From Sphingobacterium tenebrionis (GTDB taxonomy: Bacteria; Bacteroidota; Bacteroidia; Sphingobacteriales; Sphingobacteriaceae), in assembly GCF_037126265.1 (NCBI RefSeq), contig NZ_JAYLLN010000004.1, positions 1-64,000 of the forward strand: DNA of 64,000 nt. Reading direction: 5' to 3'. A program made the position numbers and the translations under genes. The notes under the pieces are model-generated. The model ran no database searches, had not been told where the DNA came from, and saw only the letters and a program-made list of their open reading frames with translations. Shown in pieces: positions 15,973 through 26,000 of this stretch. How positions within the stretch are numbered: the first letter of the stretch is position 1; each line of letters starts with the position of its first letter.

Positions 15973-16899
15973 ATGAAAAGATCGATCCTATTTTTTGCCG
16001 CTTTAGCCTTCAGCATAGGCCTTTCCGCACAGGAAAAACCAGTCGCCAAGGTACATTACCAGTTCAAACATATCAACGACACCAACCAAAGAACGAATCC
16101 CCGGCTGGATGAAGTCGTTACTTACCTTGGACAGAAAGGTTCCTATTATACTTCCTATTCTTCAGAGCGATTGAACCAGGAAGTGAAAAAACAGATGGAA
16201 AGCCCAAGTTTTGATGGTAATCTGGTGCTGAGCAAAAGCTCAACAGCCATAGACCGCAACTTTATCATTCAACCGGAAGAAAAGAAAATCTTGGAGATTG
16301 CCCGATTTGGAGGGAATACTTTTTTGATGGATAATGCCTACGATGTACCGGAATGGGAGATCCATGACGAAACCAAGACCATTGGAGGCTATACCTGCCA
16401 AAAAGCGACAACCAACTACAAGGGCAGACAATACACCGCCTGGTTCACCACCGACTTGCCTTTTTCCTTCGGTCCTTGGAAATTACATGGCCTTCCAGGC
16501 TTGATCCTATCGGCAGAAGACCTCAAAAAAGAAGTGGTTTTTGAATATGCCGGCTTCGATAAATTGGATGAAACCAACAACGTCCTGATAGAAGCTCCGG
16601 ATTATGCGATCAAATCTACCCCAGCGGAGGTTAAAAAACAAGAAGAGGGATACCGGGCAAATCCGATGGCCTATATGCAGGCAAAAACGGGAGGCAGTTC
16701 CACGACGATCAGCAGTGGTAGTTCAGGAGGAAGAGGTGGCATGACTATCGTTAGTGGAAGGCCCTCAGGCTCTTCCTCTTCATCGGCTATTTCTGGTTCC
16801 ATGGATCCAAGTAAGATTAAATCTCTTACGGTGAAAAGCGATAACAGCAATTACAAACCATCGCCTATTGTGAATAATCCCATTGAATTAAAACCATAA
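15973..16899 (+). CDS. GLPGLI family secreted protein
   Basis: A 308-residue exported protein, signal peptide cleaved after ...SIGLSAQ (~20). The family-defining segment is present as HGLPGLILSAED near residues 173-184, following FGPWK. The C-terminal third is Gly/Ser-rich low complexity (GGSSTTISSGSSGGRGG), unusual in size for the family. GLPGLI proteins in Bacteroidota are typically encoded beside an outer membrane beta-barrel receptor, as here 33 bp downstream. They are proposed to help receptor-linked peptide or metal uptake, without firm biochemical proof. Confidence 0.85.
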   Translation: MKRSILFFAALAFSIGLSAQEKPVAKVHYQFKHINDTNQRTNPRLDEVVTYLGQKGSYYTSYSSERLNQEVKKQMESPSFDGNLVLSKSSTAIDRNFIIQPEEKKILEIARFGGNTFLMDNAYDVPEWEIHDETKTIGGYTCQKATTNYKGRQYTAWFTTDLPFSFGPWKLHGLPGLILSAEDLKKEVVFEYAGFDKLDETNNVLIEAPDYAIKSTPAEVKKQEEGYRANPMAYMQAKTGGSSTTISSGSSGGRGGMTIVSGRPSGSSSSSAISGSMDPSKIKSLTVKSDNSNYKPSPIVNNPIELKP

Positions 16900-16932
16900 A
16901 CAATTCACAAAACAGAAGATCTAAAACCAACC

Positions 16933-19638
16933 ATGTTCCTACGTTATTTAACCTCGCTAATATTAGCCTGTTTGGCCTCCCTATGCTTTGCTCAAGGGCA
17001 AAGCATACAAGGCTACCTGATCGACAAGCAATCCGGAAAAGCCATTCCTTCCGCCAGTATCCTGCTGAAATCAGCAGAGAATAAGATCTTGGCCTTCAAA
17101 CAGACCGATAGCAAAGGTTATTTTCAACTGCAGAACAATGCCGCAACAAAAGGAAGTCGGTTAGAGATCAACCACCTAGGCTATAAAAAATTTAGTATGT
17201 CCTTGTCGGAAGTAACACCTGCAGATCAATCCAAAGAACAACCTGACCTTAAAAATCTAAAAATAGAGCTGGAACAGAATACCACCCTCCTGGATTCCAT
17301 CATGGTCAAATCCCGACCGGCGATCCAGCGTATCGGAGATACCATCAGCTACAACGTGGATAGCTTTGCCAACGAAATGGACCGTTCCATTGGGGATGTG
17401 CTCAAAAAATTGCCCGGTATGGAGGTTTCCGACAATGGAAACATCAAATTCCAAGGAAAGTCCATCTCCCACCTTTATATCGATGGAGATGATCTCCTGG
17501 AAGACCGGTACAACATCGGAACCCGCACCATTCCATACAAAATGGTCAAGGACATCCAGGTATTGCAGAACCATGAACACCTCAAGGTCCTAAAAAACAA
17601 GAAATTTACGGATGCTGTAGCCCTTAATCTGGTCATCAAGGATGAAGCGAAAATGAAGATGACCGGCGAAGTGAAATTAGGGGCTGGAATTCCCAAACAA
17701 TACGATGCCGAACTCAACAGCATCCTTTTCAACAAGAAATTTAAGGTGCTCAATGTGCTACAAGGGAACAATGTAGGTCGCGATCTGGAACAGGATTTCA
17801 CAGGCTTCAACAGCAATTCCATTATGGGAAAACTTGGCCGTACCGCCATCAACAACCTCCTCTCCCTGGGAACAGTAGGACCGCCAATGCTGGGAAAAGC
17901 CAATTACTTCCTGAACGACCATGCCAGCCTGAATGCCAATAACCTGGTCAACCTGAAAAACGACTGGCAGTTGAAATCCAATATCCAATTGATGTTGGGT
18001 CGCGATGAAAACCATTTCGAAGGTACCAATACCTACCTCACCGAAAATGAGCAGTTCGTTCTTCAAGAGGTCCAGGATAAGGATAACGAACAGTTTATCA
18101 GTTCCTTGAGGTTTACGGCCAGCATGAACAGTAAGGATAAATACATCAACAACATTTTGGCCCTCGAATACAGGCAGGATGAAGGTATGGCGGATATAAT
18201 GGCCAATAACACGAACAACAGCGGTAGACTGAACGAAAAGATAAAAGGCTTTTCCAATCATTTCTTCTATATACCCCAAACCAAAAAAGATAATCTCATA
18301 GAATTGGAATGGTACCTGGATTATGGCAATAAACCGCAGACTCTTCGTTTAACCCCTGGTGTATTTGCCGATCGCTTAAACAATAACCTGCCCTACGACG
18401 CCAGCCTCCAATTTGTGGAAGTGCCCACCCTATTTTCCAGGGCAAATCTAGGCTACCGCATCCCAACCACCAAGATCCGACAGAGTTATAGACTGGGCGC
18501 TATCCTCGACAAACAGCAGTTCAATAGTCGATTAGAAAAGGAAATAGAAGGCAGCAGCATGGCTTTCCCACAGGATTCCCTAACTAACCAGATGGACTGG
18601 CAACGGTATAGCCTCTCTACAGAAGCGGGATACGATTGGGAAAAGAAACGTTTGGCAGTAACATTGACCTTACCCCTCATGCTGCAGTTCACCCACTTTG
18701 CCGACCCGAATTTTGATATCAACAATAAACAACAGCAGCTGCTTTTCCAGCCTTCGCTGAATGCCAAATTGCGGGTGGCGTCGGAGGATGAGCTGAGCTT
18801 AGGTATCCACCGTACCAAATCTTTTGGAAATATCGACAATGTATACCGGGGAATCGTCCTCCGCAATTACCGCAGCCTGTCCAATAACTTGGCCGGACTA
18901 GCCGAATATGAATCCCGGTCTGCCAATCTGAATTACAAGTTCAACAGAACATTGAAGATGTTCTTCATGAACGCAGGAATCAGCTATTCCCAGAATATCT
19001 CCTCCAACATCATATCCAACGAAGTGGGAGAAAACAGCACCAATACCCAATTGTTGGACCGAGAGAACCAAGTCAATTCCCTATCCACCAGCTTTGGGAT
19101 CGATAAGTACATCTTCAAATGGGCAAGCTCCCTAAAAGTCAATGCCAACTGGAGCATGACCGACTACAACCAATTGTTCAATCAGGAGCTCCTCCCCTTT
19201 AAACAGTACAGCTATAGCTTGCGGACCCAGGTGGAAACCAAGATCTGGAAGAACCTGAACCTATCTTACTTCGGTTTGGCGAGCTGGTCGGATAATCAAG
19301 CTGGATCAGGCGATGGAAGCCTCGATCGAACCTCCTTTAATGTCAACCAATCCGTTGGATTGCCAGTATACCTCTTCAAGGGATTGACCCTGCGCATCAC
19401 GGCGCGGCACCTATTTAATCAACAGGAAGGCTTAAAAGATATCAATTATGTGTTTTTGGATGGATTTGCAAGATATCGTTTTGCCAAATGGAAGACAGAT
19501 CTGGAATTGAACATGACCAACCTCGCCAATGTCAAATCCTTTGAAACCTATTCCATCAGCGCTAATAGGCAGAGCCATAACCTGTATCAGCTCCGGGGTA
19601 GAATGGCGGTGCTAAAGGTGATCTTTAATTTCCTATAA
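16933..19638 (+). CDS. TonB-dependent-receptor-like outer membrane beta-barrel protein
   Basis: A 901-residue outer membrane protein: signal peptide ending LCFAQ (~21), a CarboxypepD_reg-like domain (~24-115, GYLIDKQSGKAIPSASILLK), a plug-like segment (~125-230 with VDSFANEMDRSIGDVLKKLP and GKSISHLYIDGDDLL) and a large C-terminal beta-barrel ending in an aromatic residue region (VIFNFL). This is the usual partner of GLPGLI proteins. Likely TonB-energised import of an unknown ligand. The 33-bp spacing indicates co-transcription with the GLPGLI gene. Confidence 0.85.
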   Translation: MFLRYLTSLILACLASLCFAQGQSIQGYLIDKQSGKAIPSASILLKSAENKILAFKQTDSKGYFQLQNNAATKGSRLEINHLGYKKFSMSLSEVTPADQSKEQPDLKNLKIELEQNTTLLDSIMVKSRPAIQRIGDTISYNVDSFANEMDRSIGDVLKKLPGMEVSDNGNIKFQGKSISHLYIDGDDLLEDRYNIGTRTIPYKMVKDIQVLQNHEHLKVLKNKKFTDAVALNLVIKDEAKMKMTGEVKLGAGIPKQYDAELNSILFNKKFKVLNVLQGNNVGRDLEQDFTGFNSNSIMGKLGRTAINNLLSLGTVGPPMLGKANYFLNDHASLNANNLVNLKNDWQLKSNIQLMLGRDENHFEGTNTYLTENEQFVLQEVQDKDNEQFISSLRFTASMNSKDKYINNILALEYRQDEGMADIMANNTNNSGRLNEKIKGFSNHFFYIPQTKKDNLIELEWYLDYGNKPQTLRLTPGVFADRLNNNLPYDASLQFVEVPTLFSRANLGYRIPTTKIRQSYRLGAILDKQQFNSRLEKEIEGSSMAFPQDSLTNQMDWQRYSLSTEAGYDWEKKRLAVTLTLPLMLQFTHFADPNFDINNKQQQLLFQPSLNAKLRVASEDELSLGIHRTKSFGNIDNVYRGIVLRNYRSLSNNLAGLAEYESRSANLNYKFNRTLKMFFMNAGISYSQNISSNIISNEVGENSTNTQLLDRENQVNSLSTSFGIDKYIFKWASSLKVNANWSMTDYNQLFNQELLPFKQYSYSLRTQVETKIWKNLNLSYFGLASWSDNQAGSGDGSLDRTSFNVNQSVGLPVYLFKGLTLRITARHLFNQQEGLKDINYVFLDGFARYRFAKWKTDLELNMTNLANVKSFETYSISANRQSHNLYQLRGRMAVLKVIFNFL

Positions 19639-19680
19639 AACCAAGTTAGAAAAGGATTCGGTTATTTGTTCAAAAAACGA

Positions 19681-20349
19681 TTATTGATTATTGTTGGCCA
19701 AAAAGGAAATATCCTGAATCTCCAGCACATGTTTATTATACCCATGCAACGACACATTGATCATGGCACGGCCAACTTCCGCTAAGGTCAAAAAGTAGGT
19801 TTTATTGAATGGACGCAGGAATGGGTACAGAAATTCGATGACCTTAAAAGCGCCCTTTACATTCTTGGCCCCTTTGGTTGGGCCCATTATCCCAGGCCTA
19901 AAATTATACACCGCCCGAAATGGCAAACGCATCAGGTCATTTTCTGTTTTCCCCTTCACCTTCGCCCAATTCACCCTGCCCTGTTCCGAACTGTCTGTAC
20001 CTCGGCCAGAAACATAACAGAAAACCATCTCCGGATTGATAGCTACCAAATCCTTGGCGAAATTCAAGGTCAATGTATAGGTCAGGCGGAAATACTCTTC
20101 CTTAGACATGACCACCGAGGAAACTCCTGCACAAAAGAAGCAGGCATCATACCCCATCAATTCCTCTTTGATGCTGCTTAGGTTATTAAAATCACTATGG
20201 ATCAGTTCCTTCACCTGCGGATGATCGATACCATAAGGCTTCCGATTCAACAATAAAATTTGTTCTACATTTGGGTTCTGCAAGCATTCCAGCAGTACTC
20301 CGTCTCCAACCATTCCTGTTGAACCTGTTATAATTACCTTGATCTTCAT
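19681..20349 (-). CDS. NAD(P)-binding epimerase/oxidoreductase, atypical SDR
   Basis: A 222-residue Rossmann-fold protein with the N-terminal dinucleotide motif GSTGMVGDG (8-16) and a segment YDACFFCAGVSS that corresponds to the second conserved loop of the HTATIP2-like/NmrA-like atypical short-chain dehydrogenases. No clear YxxxK catalytic pair, so it may be a sensor or an oxidoreductase of unknown substrate. Convergent to the beta-barrel gene. Confidence 0.75.
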   Translation of the reverse strand: MKIKVIITGSTGMVGDGVLLECLQNPNVEQILLLNRKPYGIDHPQVKELIHSDFNNLSSIKEELMGYDACFFCAGVSSVVMSKEEYFRLTYTLTLNFAKDLVAINPEMVFCYVSGRGTDSSEQGRVNWAKVKGKTENDLMRLPFRAVYNFRPGIMGPTKGAKNVKGAFKVIEFLYPFLRPFNKTYFLTLAEVGRAMINVSLHGYNKHVLEIQDISFLANNNQ

Positions 20350-20635
20350 CTAATCTCCTTAATCTTCCTCAAATTTCCATAATCTGCAGCCTAGGTATAT
20401 ACTACATAAATTGTTCCATTTATGTATCTACAGGCCTTTCCTTAAAACATAAAATATATCTCCAGCTTGGGAAAACAGATTTAAAAATTTAAACCTCGGC
20501 TTAAGCCTATCGAAAACATTAGTCATATCATAGCAAAGAGTGCATCATTTTTAACTTCCAACAGGTAAATTAACACCCAAAAGAATTTTTTATAAATTAT
20601 TTTTTTATTTTTCTATGATAATTTTAGACAGCCTT
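20350..20635. other. Intergenic, no recognised element
   Basis: Divergent AT-rich spacer between the oxidoreductase gene and the membrane protein gene; only the promoter-like sequence at its right end (20636-20643) is noteworthy. Confidence 0.5.
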
Positions 20636-20643
20636 TATCTTTG
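20636..20643 (+). promoter_or_regulatory. Probable -7 element of the membrane protein gene
   Basis: TATCTTTG fits TAnnTTTG and lies 23 bp before the putative TTG start; no good TTTG is seen at the -33 position. Confidence 0.5.
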
Positions 20644-20665
20644 CTGAAAATTAGTAACCGTAATT

Positions 20666-21430
20666 TTGGAATTTAAACGTAAAAGAGATAAAATAAGCGA
20701 CAATGTGGGTAAAACCATCATGATGTTGTTCGTGTTGGTTATTGTGGGATATATCTTCCCGTTTCGCTACGCCTTATATTGCCTCCCAATCAGTATAGTC
20801 ATCATATTTATCCGAAACAATCTCCGATTCACTTTCTCCAAACTGATCTATATCAAGCTGTTCAGCACCTTTGTATTTGTCTACCTACTCTTTTTGCTCA
20901 CGATAAGCATCTCCCCTTACCTCAAGATTCAGGAATTCAAATGGTCACATCCTAGCTGGAAAAAGAAAGAAGTGGAAATCCTAGACCTGGAACCCCATCA
21001 TTTTAGAGGCTTCAAAAGCAATGGTCATGCTTTTGTGGAGATTTGTTTTCAGAGCAGGACCAATGGAAAAGAATATAACCATATCCAACAATATACCTTA
21101 AAACGATATTTCCCTTTCTGGGACAAGCGGAGTACCAGCCAAAAGAAACAGGAGACACTGCTGATTGCGGAAAAAATGTTGGTCGAGAAATCCTATAGCT
21201 GCTTGGTCAATTCAAAAAACCCAAACCAAGCGATATTATTCCTGCCCATTTCCTATATCGATCTGCGCAGCTCTGTTTTCTATCAGGTACTGAGCAGTTT
21301 TACCATCCTAGCCGCCCTTTTCTTTATCTTCGCATCCATCCTCATCTACCTGCTGACCATACGCATGGCCAAACACAAGGCTTCGGAAAAGCTCTATGAA
21401 AAGCTTTTACGGAAAAAAGAGATTTCTTAA
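20666..21430 (+). CDS. Membrane protein of unknown function
   Basis: A 254-residue protein with predicted membrane helices at about 17-38, 42-60, 70-92 and 206-230, separated by a soluble stretch (95-205). It begins at a TTG (20666); upstream in-frame there is a stop and no ATG, and the first ATG is already within the first helix, so TTG initiation (or an unrecognised start) is likely. No domain is recognised. A promoter -7 element precedes it. Confidence 0.55.
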   Translation: MEFKRKRDKISDNVGKTIMMLFVLVIVGYIFPFRYALYCLPISIVIIFIRNNLRFTFSKLIYIKLFSTFVFVYLLFLLTISISPYLKIQEFKWSHPSWKKKEVEILDLEPHHFRGFKSNGHAFVEICFQSRTNGKEYNHIQQYTLKRYFPFWDKRSTSQKKQETLLIAEKMLVEKSYSCLVNSKNPNQAILFLPISYIDLRSSVFYQVLSSFTILAALFFIFASILIYLLTIRMAKHKASEKLYEKLLRKKEIS

Positions 21431-21462
21431 CATACATCAATGTGCAGCTTTTTTTCCTGCCC

Positions 21463-21470
21463 TATCTTTG
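21463..21470 (+). promoter_or_regulatory. Probable -7 element of YceI gene
   Basis: TATCTTTG matches TAnnTTTG, 57 bp before the ATG at 21527; a partial TGTG lies 18 bp upstream. Confidence 0.55.
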
Positions 21471-21526
21471 TTGCAACAAACAAAATCAAAAGAAAAGTAT
21501 TTATATCATTTAAAAAAGAAAATATT

Positions 21527-22054
21527 ATGGCAACTTGGAACTTAGACCCAGCACACAGTGAAATTGAATTTAAAGTAAGACACATGATGATCTCTACCGT
21601 TAAAGGTCAGTTCACCAATTTCGACATTACCGTTGAAAATGATGGTGAAGGGCTTGAAAACGCAAAAATTTCGGTAGACATCAAAACTGATTCCGTAAGC
21701 ACCAACAACGAACAACGCGATCAACACTTAAAAAGTGAAGATTTCTTCGGTGCTGCTTCCCATCCTTCGATCACGTTCGTTTCCACGAAAATCGTGAAAG
21801 AAGATGAAGAAGAGTATAAATTGACTGGTGATTTGACCATTAAAGGAAATACAAAATCTGTAACATTTGATGTGGAATTTGGTGGTACAAGCCAAGATCC
21901 TTGGGGCAACCAAAAAGCAGGTTATACTGTAACCGGAAAGATCAACAGAAATGATTTCGGTTTGACTTGGAATGCGGCTTTGGAAACTGGTGGTGTGATG
22001 GTAAGTGACGAGGTGAAGTTCCAAGCAGAAGTACAATTTATTTTAGCTAATTAA
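21527..22054 (+). CDS. YceI family protein
   Basis: A 175-residue canonical YceI protein starting MATWNLDPAHSEIEFKVRHM, followed by ISTVKGQFTNFD, the NEQRDQHLKSEDFF motif, LTIKGNTKSVTFDVEF and a C-terminal NRNDFGLTWN. It has no signal peptide, so it should be cytosolic, unlike the periplasmic E. coli protein. Predicted to bind a lipid-like ligand. The ATG at 21527 is preferred over an ATG at 21440 that lies upstream of the promoter -7 element. More typical of the family than the copy at 5253. Confidence 0.9.
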   Translation: MATWNLDPAHSEIEFKVRHMMISTVKGQFTNFDITVENDGEGLENAKISVDIKTDSVSTNNEQRDQHLKSEDFFGAASHPSITFVSTKIVKEDEEEYKLTGDLTIKGNTKSVTFDVEFGGTSQDPWGNQKAGYTVTGKINRNDFGLTWNAALETGGVMVSDEVKFQAEVQFILAN

Positions 22055-22121
22055 TGATTTAAAATTGGCTGATCGACAATATCTACCATTAGCTGATTAA
22101 TATCATTCAAAACTAAAAACA

Positions 22122-22156
22122 AAGGGGCTGTCCGATACGGATGGCCCCTTATTTTT
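22122..22156 (+). terminator. Terminator after YceI gene
   Basis: AAGGGGC...GCCCCTT with additional pairing TCCG/CGGA in the upper stem, then ATTTTTT. Confidence 0.8.
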
Positions 22157-22439
22157 TGGGTTGGCTTCGAAGTGAAACCATACTGAAAGTAATGTGAAAG
22201 TATGTTTTTACTATGTTTTATATACAAAAACATGCTTTATGGTTGCTTTAACCGTGTTTTTAGAGTGAAATTAACCTTGGTGGTTGGTGACTGTCTCATT
22301 TTTTTGATAATATACGTTTGTATAGTTGATAGGCTGATTGTTTAAACAACAAGTTAAACAAAATATCGCTTAAAGGAAATAAAATAACCTTATATATCTA
22401 TTTTTTTATTAACATTGTACCATCTATTAATCGTACGTT
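22157..22439. other. Intergenic AT-rich DNA before outer membrane protein gene
   Basis: I see no ORF or strong structure; a run of short T-rich tracts precedes the start of the next gene. Confidence 0.45.
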
Positions 22440-22964
22440 ATGAAACTAAAATCAATTACCTTAGCCTTAGCTGCCCTATGTTTGAGCAGTATGGCATTTG
22501 CACAAAATCCAAATACCCATGAAGAGGGTCCAAGAGCACAGACCATCTATTTTGAGGTTTTAGGACCTGGGATTACCTATTCCGTAAACTACGACACGCG
22601 TTTTCAGAACACACGTAATGGTTTTGGTGGCCGTATTGGGGTCAGTTATTTAAATATTGACGATGAAGGTGTATTTACATTGCCTGTAGGATTAAATTAC
22701 CTATTGGGTAAGAACAAACATTACTTTGAGATGGGCGTAGGTGCTACTTATTATAATGTTTCCTGGGATGAGCAGAATGATCCGAACAATGAATTGTTAT
22801 TTATTGAAGGAAATAGATCCAGTATGGTGGGGAATTTGACTTTCGGATATCGCCTTCAGCCGGTAGATGGCGGATTTAATTTCCGCGCAGGTTTTACTCC
22901 GACGTTTGGTAAAGGTTTCTTTATGCCTTATTTTCCGCATTTGAGTTTAGGGTATACTTTTTAA
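22440..22964 (+). CDS. Small outer membrane beta-barrel-like protein
   Basis: A 174-residue exported protein with a signal peptide ending SSMAFAQ (~22). Alternating hydrophobic strands (TIYFEVLGPGITYSVNYD, FGGRIGVSYL, HYFEMGVGATYYNV, GNLTFGYRLQ, HLSLGYTF with terminal Phe) suggest an 8-strand barrel of the OmpW/PorT-like size. Ligand unknown; a structural call from pattern only. Followed by a palindromic repeat cluster. Confidence 0.65.
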   Translation: MKLKSITLALAALCLSSMAFAQNPNTHEEGPRAQTIYFEVLGPGITYSVNYDTRFQNTRNGFGGRIGVSYLNIDDEGVFTLPVGLNYLLGKNKHYFEMGVGATYYNVSWDEQNDPNNELLFIEGNRSSMVGNLTFGYRLQPVDGGFNFRAGFTPTFGKGFFMPYFPHLSLGYTF

Positions 22965-22973
22965 AAAATTTCC

Positions 22974-23064
22974 CGTCATTGCGAGGAGTTTTCGTCATTG
23001 CGAGGAGGTACGACGAAGCAATCTTTCGATTAGTTCAAAGATTGCTTCGTTCCTCGCAATGACG
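22974..23064. repeat. CGTCATTGCGAGG repeat cluster A
   Basis: Two direct copies of CGTCATTGCGAGGAG, then GACGAAGCAATCTTT, an A/T-rich loop and the inverted AAAGATTGCTTCGT / CCTCGCAATGACG. Located between convergent genes, so it may also terminate transcription in both directions. Confidence 0.85.
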
Positions 23065-23069
23065 TATGG

Positions 23070-26000
23070 CTAAAACCTCACCGCATCCAAGCCCTTATCC
23101 ACCAATATCCCATCCAGCATCTTCAAATTAAATTTCAAAGCTCGTTTGGCTTTCAACTTAATAACAAAAATATCCCCTGAATCAACCTTCAGCGTCTCCT
23201 GATTTCCTACATTCACAAAAGTCGGATATAACGCCTTCTGACCATTCGTATGCAATCGATCATTCGTCATATTATCCATCTGCTTCACTAGCATATTCTC
23301 AATCCCCACATACTCATAATCCTGCGAACTATAAGGGAGTGCAAAGCTCAACGCATTAACCCCAACAAGCTTATTCCCTTTCACATGGATCTCCACGATT
23401 TCATCCTTCGCATAATTCACTTTATCCGTACTGATACTAATAGAACCACCTAATTTCTCTTCCGAATTAATCTCTACTCCCCCATCCAAACGCGTTGCCA
23501 CATTCGAAATATCATAAGCATCGATCAAGCCATTCTTATTGATATCCCCATTGCTCACATAACCTTCAAAATCCGCATCACCTTGTCTCAAACCTGTATA
23601 GTTAAGATAAGAAGTCAAATCATTCCGATCGATCAAACGGTCATTATTAATATCCCCCGGACGGTAACTCTCTGTTCCAGGAACTTTGAACACATACAAT
23701 TCCCTACCCGATCCAAATCCGCCAACCGCATCGCTGATTGCCAATTTGATAAACCTTGCATTCGGTTTTTCCGAGAACACAAACTGCTTTTCGCTATCAT
23801 TGTTTTCCCAGTTGATATCCCCTGCTTCCGTCCAATTCTTCTTATCCGAACTGTAATACACCTTTCCTTTCAACAGAATTCCATTTCCACGGCCAGATCT
23901 CGGCAAATAATGGAACTTATCCAATTGATTAAAGGAGTTCAGATCAATGATCATATCAAATGGAACCGCTTTCTGACCCCACTTAGTATGCCACATGTTC
24001 CCCTCATCAAAATCGAACAACCTGTTCACCCCTTCTGACCCCTGGTTAGGCACAGAAGTACTCGCCGTAATACCAGTAATCGCAAATTGCAATGGATTCG
24101 CTTTGGTTTTCTTTTGGAAATCCTTCCAATCCGAAACCCCATCCTTATTCACCGAACGGATCTTAAATTGATAATCCGTTTCCGCTTTCAGCCCATCAAA
24201 CAACAAGGTACTGTCCTGAATATGTGAATACAACATATCCTGAAAACTGATCTCGTAATAATCTGCGTTATTCACCAAATCCCAGGTTGGGCTCAGCGTA
24301 TAAGCTTTGGTATTTGCCTCGCTGACCTGCACACGGGCAGGTGCCGCAACAGCACCGGTAGATTTCAGGAAGGTATTCATAGGTTGAAAAACATACCCTT
24401 GGATCTCCGTAGAAACTGCCTCCTCTTGCGTATTCACCTTCTCCACTTTCACATGGATCAATGGATTCTTGATGATGGCCACTTTTTCAAATTCACTTCC
24501 TTTGGTCGCAAATTGATTCAGATTCGGACGCTCCTCATAAAAATAAACATTCGTACCGCTACTGAAATCCTCCAAGTTGTTCACTTCCGTTAATTTCACC
24601 CTTTTTTTGCCAATAAAAGCCAAAACTCTTTTCGGTTTAGCCGTAGCATTTACCCTAAATTCCGTCGATCTCTCTGCAACAAAATCCGGATATTCACCAA
24701 CCGTCGGGTGTACAGTGATCTTGGCCTTGCCCTTATCATCCAGCTCCGAATCGATACAGGTGGTCACCCCTTGTCCATACAGATATGCCTGCGTTGCCCC
24801 ATCATCATCGTACTCGTTGAAGATGGTTTTGCCGAATGGATAGACTTCATAGATCCGATGATCTTTCTTGATCTCCTTGACATTATTGTTCGGATTGGTC
24901 AATGGAATAATGGCGCCACGCTTCACAAAAACAGGCAATTTCCAGATCGGTGCCTGGTAATTGTTCACAATACGATTCCCTGCAAACGTTTCACCAGAGA
25001 AATAATCCACCCATTCCCCTTCCGGCAGGTAAATCCCGTTCCGGATGTCATTCCCCAAGGTATCTGCCTTGGTCTCCTGATAGATCGGAGCCACCAAAAT
25101 ATTTGGTCCGTAAAGGAATTGATATTGGGTAGATGTTCCTAAGGTATATGGATTAGGATAATCCAGGAACATGGCGCGGATCATGGGTTTTCCGTCCAAA
25201 GCTTCTTTGGCAATACTATAAGCATAAGGCATAAGTTCCGATTTCCATTTCAGGTAATGCCTATTGATGGAAGCTACCGGTTCGCCCAAGGCATGCGGAT
25301 ATTTCTCATTGGATCCCCAACCGTCCATATTCAATTCCATTGGGGTAAAGGTTTTCCATTGGAAGTCGCGGGTATTGACGGTTTTATTTTTCCCGCCGAA
25401 GATACCATCCATATCCGAAGTAATATTCGGCTGTCCGGATAAACCGGAACCAATATAGGTTGGAATATGGAAACGGATGTATTCCCACACCCCGCCAGTC
25501 TGGTCACCGGACCAGATTCCGGCATAACGTTGGGTTCCGGCCCAGCCATCCAAGGAGATGATAAATGGTCGGGCATCATTGCCATAATAAGGCATGATAT
25601 GCCCCACATCGGCCACACCATTCAATCCGAAGGAATATCCAGCTCCAACCCAGGCCACATCCGTTTTCAGGACGCGAACACCGGCATCACGCACCTCTTT
25701 CACGATATCACGCTGCAATAAGGCTCCAATGGAATCCTTTGGATGTAGATCCGATTGGGTCCAAAGACCGATCTCCACCCCATGCTGACGTGCATAATCC
25801 CCAAATTCTTTCAGGTTTTGGATATTACCATCCAAGGTTTCGGTCTGCCCATAACCCGCTCCATAACCATCGTTCGGAAGTACCCAACCCAATGGCATAT
25901 CATGGTTCTTATAGCGATCAATCACCGCTCGCGCAGAAAATTGATAATTGTTCTTTTCTCCATTCAAGGACTCTTTCGTTCCGCCCTCATTCTTGGAACT

